From an uncultured bacterium (GTDB lineage Bacteria; Patescibacteriota; Microgenomatia; UBA1400; PJMF01): 5,850 bases of DNA. The stretch covers positions 1-5,850 of the forward strand of contig CAITDX010000024.1 of assembly GCA_903891335.1 (NCBI GenBank). Reading direction: 5' to 3'. The first letter of the stretch is position 1; each line of letters opens with the position of its first letter. The notes beneath the pieces were generated by a model. It was not told the origin of the DNA. It worked only from the letters and a program-made list of their open reading frames with translations, and ran no database searches. Below are positions 5,458-5,850 of the stretch, in pieces. The translations under genes were made by a program, and so were the position numbers.

Positions 5458-5525
5458 CAAGGCCACACGCTCTGTATGTTTTTAGTGTATGTGAATCCTT
5501 TCCCTATTTTTATATATGTTGCTTC

Positions 5526-5545
5526 AGTATAGCATATGCTACAGT
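5526..5545. promoter_or_regulatory. Near-palindromic divergent promoter for glmS and the EamA-type gene
   Basis: A perfect 12-bp palindrome, TAGCATATGCTA (5530-5541), carries an extended -10 on each strand: TGC-TATACT (5534-5526, minus, toward glmS) and TGC-TACAGT (5537-5545, plus, toward the transporter). The hexamers are only 8 bp apart, so RNA polymerase could open one direction at a time. For the plus direction, TTGCTT at 5519-5524 may be a -35 with 15-bp spacing. No clear -35 is visible for glmS. Predicted starts are near 5519 (minus) and 5552 (plus). Confidence 0.5.
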
Positions 5546-5551
5546 CATCGT

Positions 5552-5850
5552 ATGTGGTTTTTTTACGCAGTTCTCATGTTTCTTGCTTCAAATGTACTGT
5601 ATTTGTTGATTCGTTTGGCGCAGAAACAAGGCATCCCACTATCTTTTTATTCAATTTTTTTATTTTTTATTCCCAGTTTAATTTATTTAATCTTGAGCTT
5701 TATTACTCGCACTACACTCGCTGTTGCACCAAATCATTTAGTTTTAATCATTTGCGCCGCCTTTTTTTGGAGTTATTTGGGCAATCTTTTTTCCCAAAAA
5801 GCAATTTTACTAGCACCCAATCCAGGGTATAGTTTAATTTTGCAAAAAAG
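5552..5850 (+). CDS. EamA/DMT-superfamily membrane transporter, N-terminal part (3' end outside the window)
   Basis: An open frame from ATG 5552 runs off the right edge with 99 complete codons. It begins MWFFYAVLMFLASNVLYLL, a typical first helix of drug/metabolite-type transporters. A second hydrophobic segment follows (about 31-52) and then a third (about 61-80), with FFWSYLGNLFSQKAILLAPN (71-90) and PGY after it. The A-x4-APNPGY element after the third helix resembles EamA-domain proteins. Full members usually have about ten helices and near 280-300 residues, so roughly two thirds is missing. The substrate cannot be inferred. An in-frame ATG at 5516 would add 12 hydrophilic residues, but its coding sequence would run through the palindromic promoter and it lacks a Shine-Dalgarno sequence. 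ATG 5552 lies 6 nt after a TGC-TACAGT box, predicting a leaderless mRNA. Confidence 0.65.
   Translation, partial: MWFFYAVLMFLASNVLYLLIRLAQKQGIPLSFYSIFLFFIPSLIYLILSFITRTTLAVAPNHLVLIICAAFFWSYLGNLFSQKAILLAPNPGYSLILQK

Larger units (their letters stand above)
5180..5519 (-). promoter_or_regulatory. Long structured 5' leader of glmS, candidate cis-regulatory RNA
   Basis: No convincing protein-coding gene lies between the glmS start and the divergent promoter. If transcription starts near 5519, the mRNA has a leader of about 340 nt. In transcript order it offers a hairpin at 5457-5426, a two-part hairpin at 5404-5372, a three-way junction closed by 5374-5364 with 5323-5314, and hairpins at 5315-5297, 5285-5271 and 5214-5198. 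Several pairs are G-U on this strand and would be A-C on the plus strand, supporting an RNA in the glmS sense. I see neither the glmS ribozyme core nor a recognisable known riboswitch class. No U-run terminator follows any helix, so control, if present, more likely acts on translation, RNA stability or Rho. The fold is hand-derived and its function is inferred. Confidence 0.5.

Noticed and set aside
5180..5519. glmS self-cleaving ribozyme
   Set aside because: I looked for the cleavage-site region and conserved core on the glmS strand. Only short fragments (GACGAGGA, GGATGC) resemble it, and their order and spacing are wrong.
5536..5832. 98-codon plus-strand ORF rich in Phe, Ser and Cys
   Set aside because: It overlaps the frame starting at ATG 5552, which encodes a coherent transporter-like membrane protein with an APNPGY motif. 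The 98-codon frame shows no domain logic and stops inside the window, so it is a shadow ORF.
1..5850. CRISPR array, insertion sequence or phage element
   Set aside because: No regularly spaced repeats, terminal inverted repeats, transposase or integrase motifs were seen.

Overview
The window is an AT-rich bacterial chromosome segment with six protein genes, packed tightly except for one long non-coding stretch. Short spacers, overlapping 3' ends, a slightly short GlmS and several unassigned conserved families suggest a small-genome lineage, possibly Patescibacteria/CPR (for example Microgenomates). This is inference only: there is no rRNA or other decisive marker.

Layout: (1) 1-660 (+), the 3' part of a six-helix membrane protein with a ferric-reductase/MsrQ-like heme domain. 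(2) 727-2130 (+), an ATP-grasp ligase resembling peptide ligase PGM1, preceded by an extended -10 promoter and a small hairpin. (3) 2113-2883 (-), a class I SAM-dependent methyltransferase whose 3' end overlaps the ligase by 18 bp. (4) 2908-3417 (+), a conserved protein of unknown function, diverging from the methyltransferase across 24 bp. (5) 3425-5179 (-), GlmS, the glutamine-dependent glucosamine-6-phosphate synthase that feeds cell-envelope amino-sugar synthesis. (6) 5552-5850 (+), the N-terminal part of an EamA/DMT-type membrane transporter that runs off the right edge.

From position 727 onward each gene lies on the opposite strand to its neighbour, so each appears to be transcribed alone and no operon or joint pathway can be inferred. 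Four putative promoters share the pattern TGC-TA-N-A-N-T (an extended -10). Two of them lie exactly 6 nt before a start codon, which predicts leaderless mRNAs for the methyltransferase and the transporter.

The most interesting region is 5180-5545. A near-palindromic divergent promoter (5526-5545) appears to drive both glmS and the transporter. The predicted glmS transcript has a leader of about 340 nt. This leader can form several hairpins and a compact three-way junction. Several of its pairs are G-U on the glmS strand but would be A-C mismatches on the other strand, so the RNA is probably made in the glmS direction. It does not look like the glmS ribozyme. A small arginine-rich upstream ORF with a good Shine-Dalgarno sequence overlaps the structures. 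The region is a candidate undescribed cis-regulatory RNA for amino-sugar synthesis.
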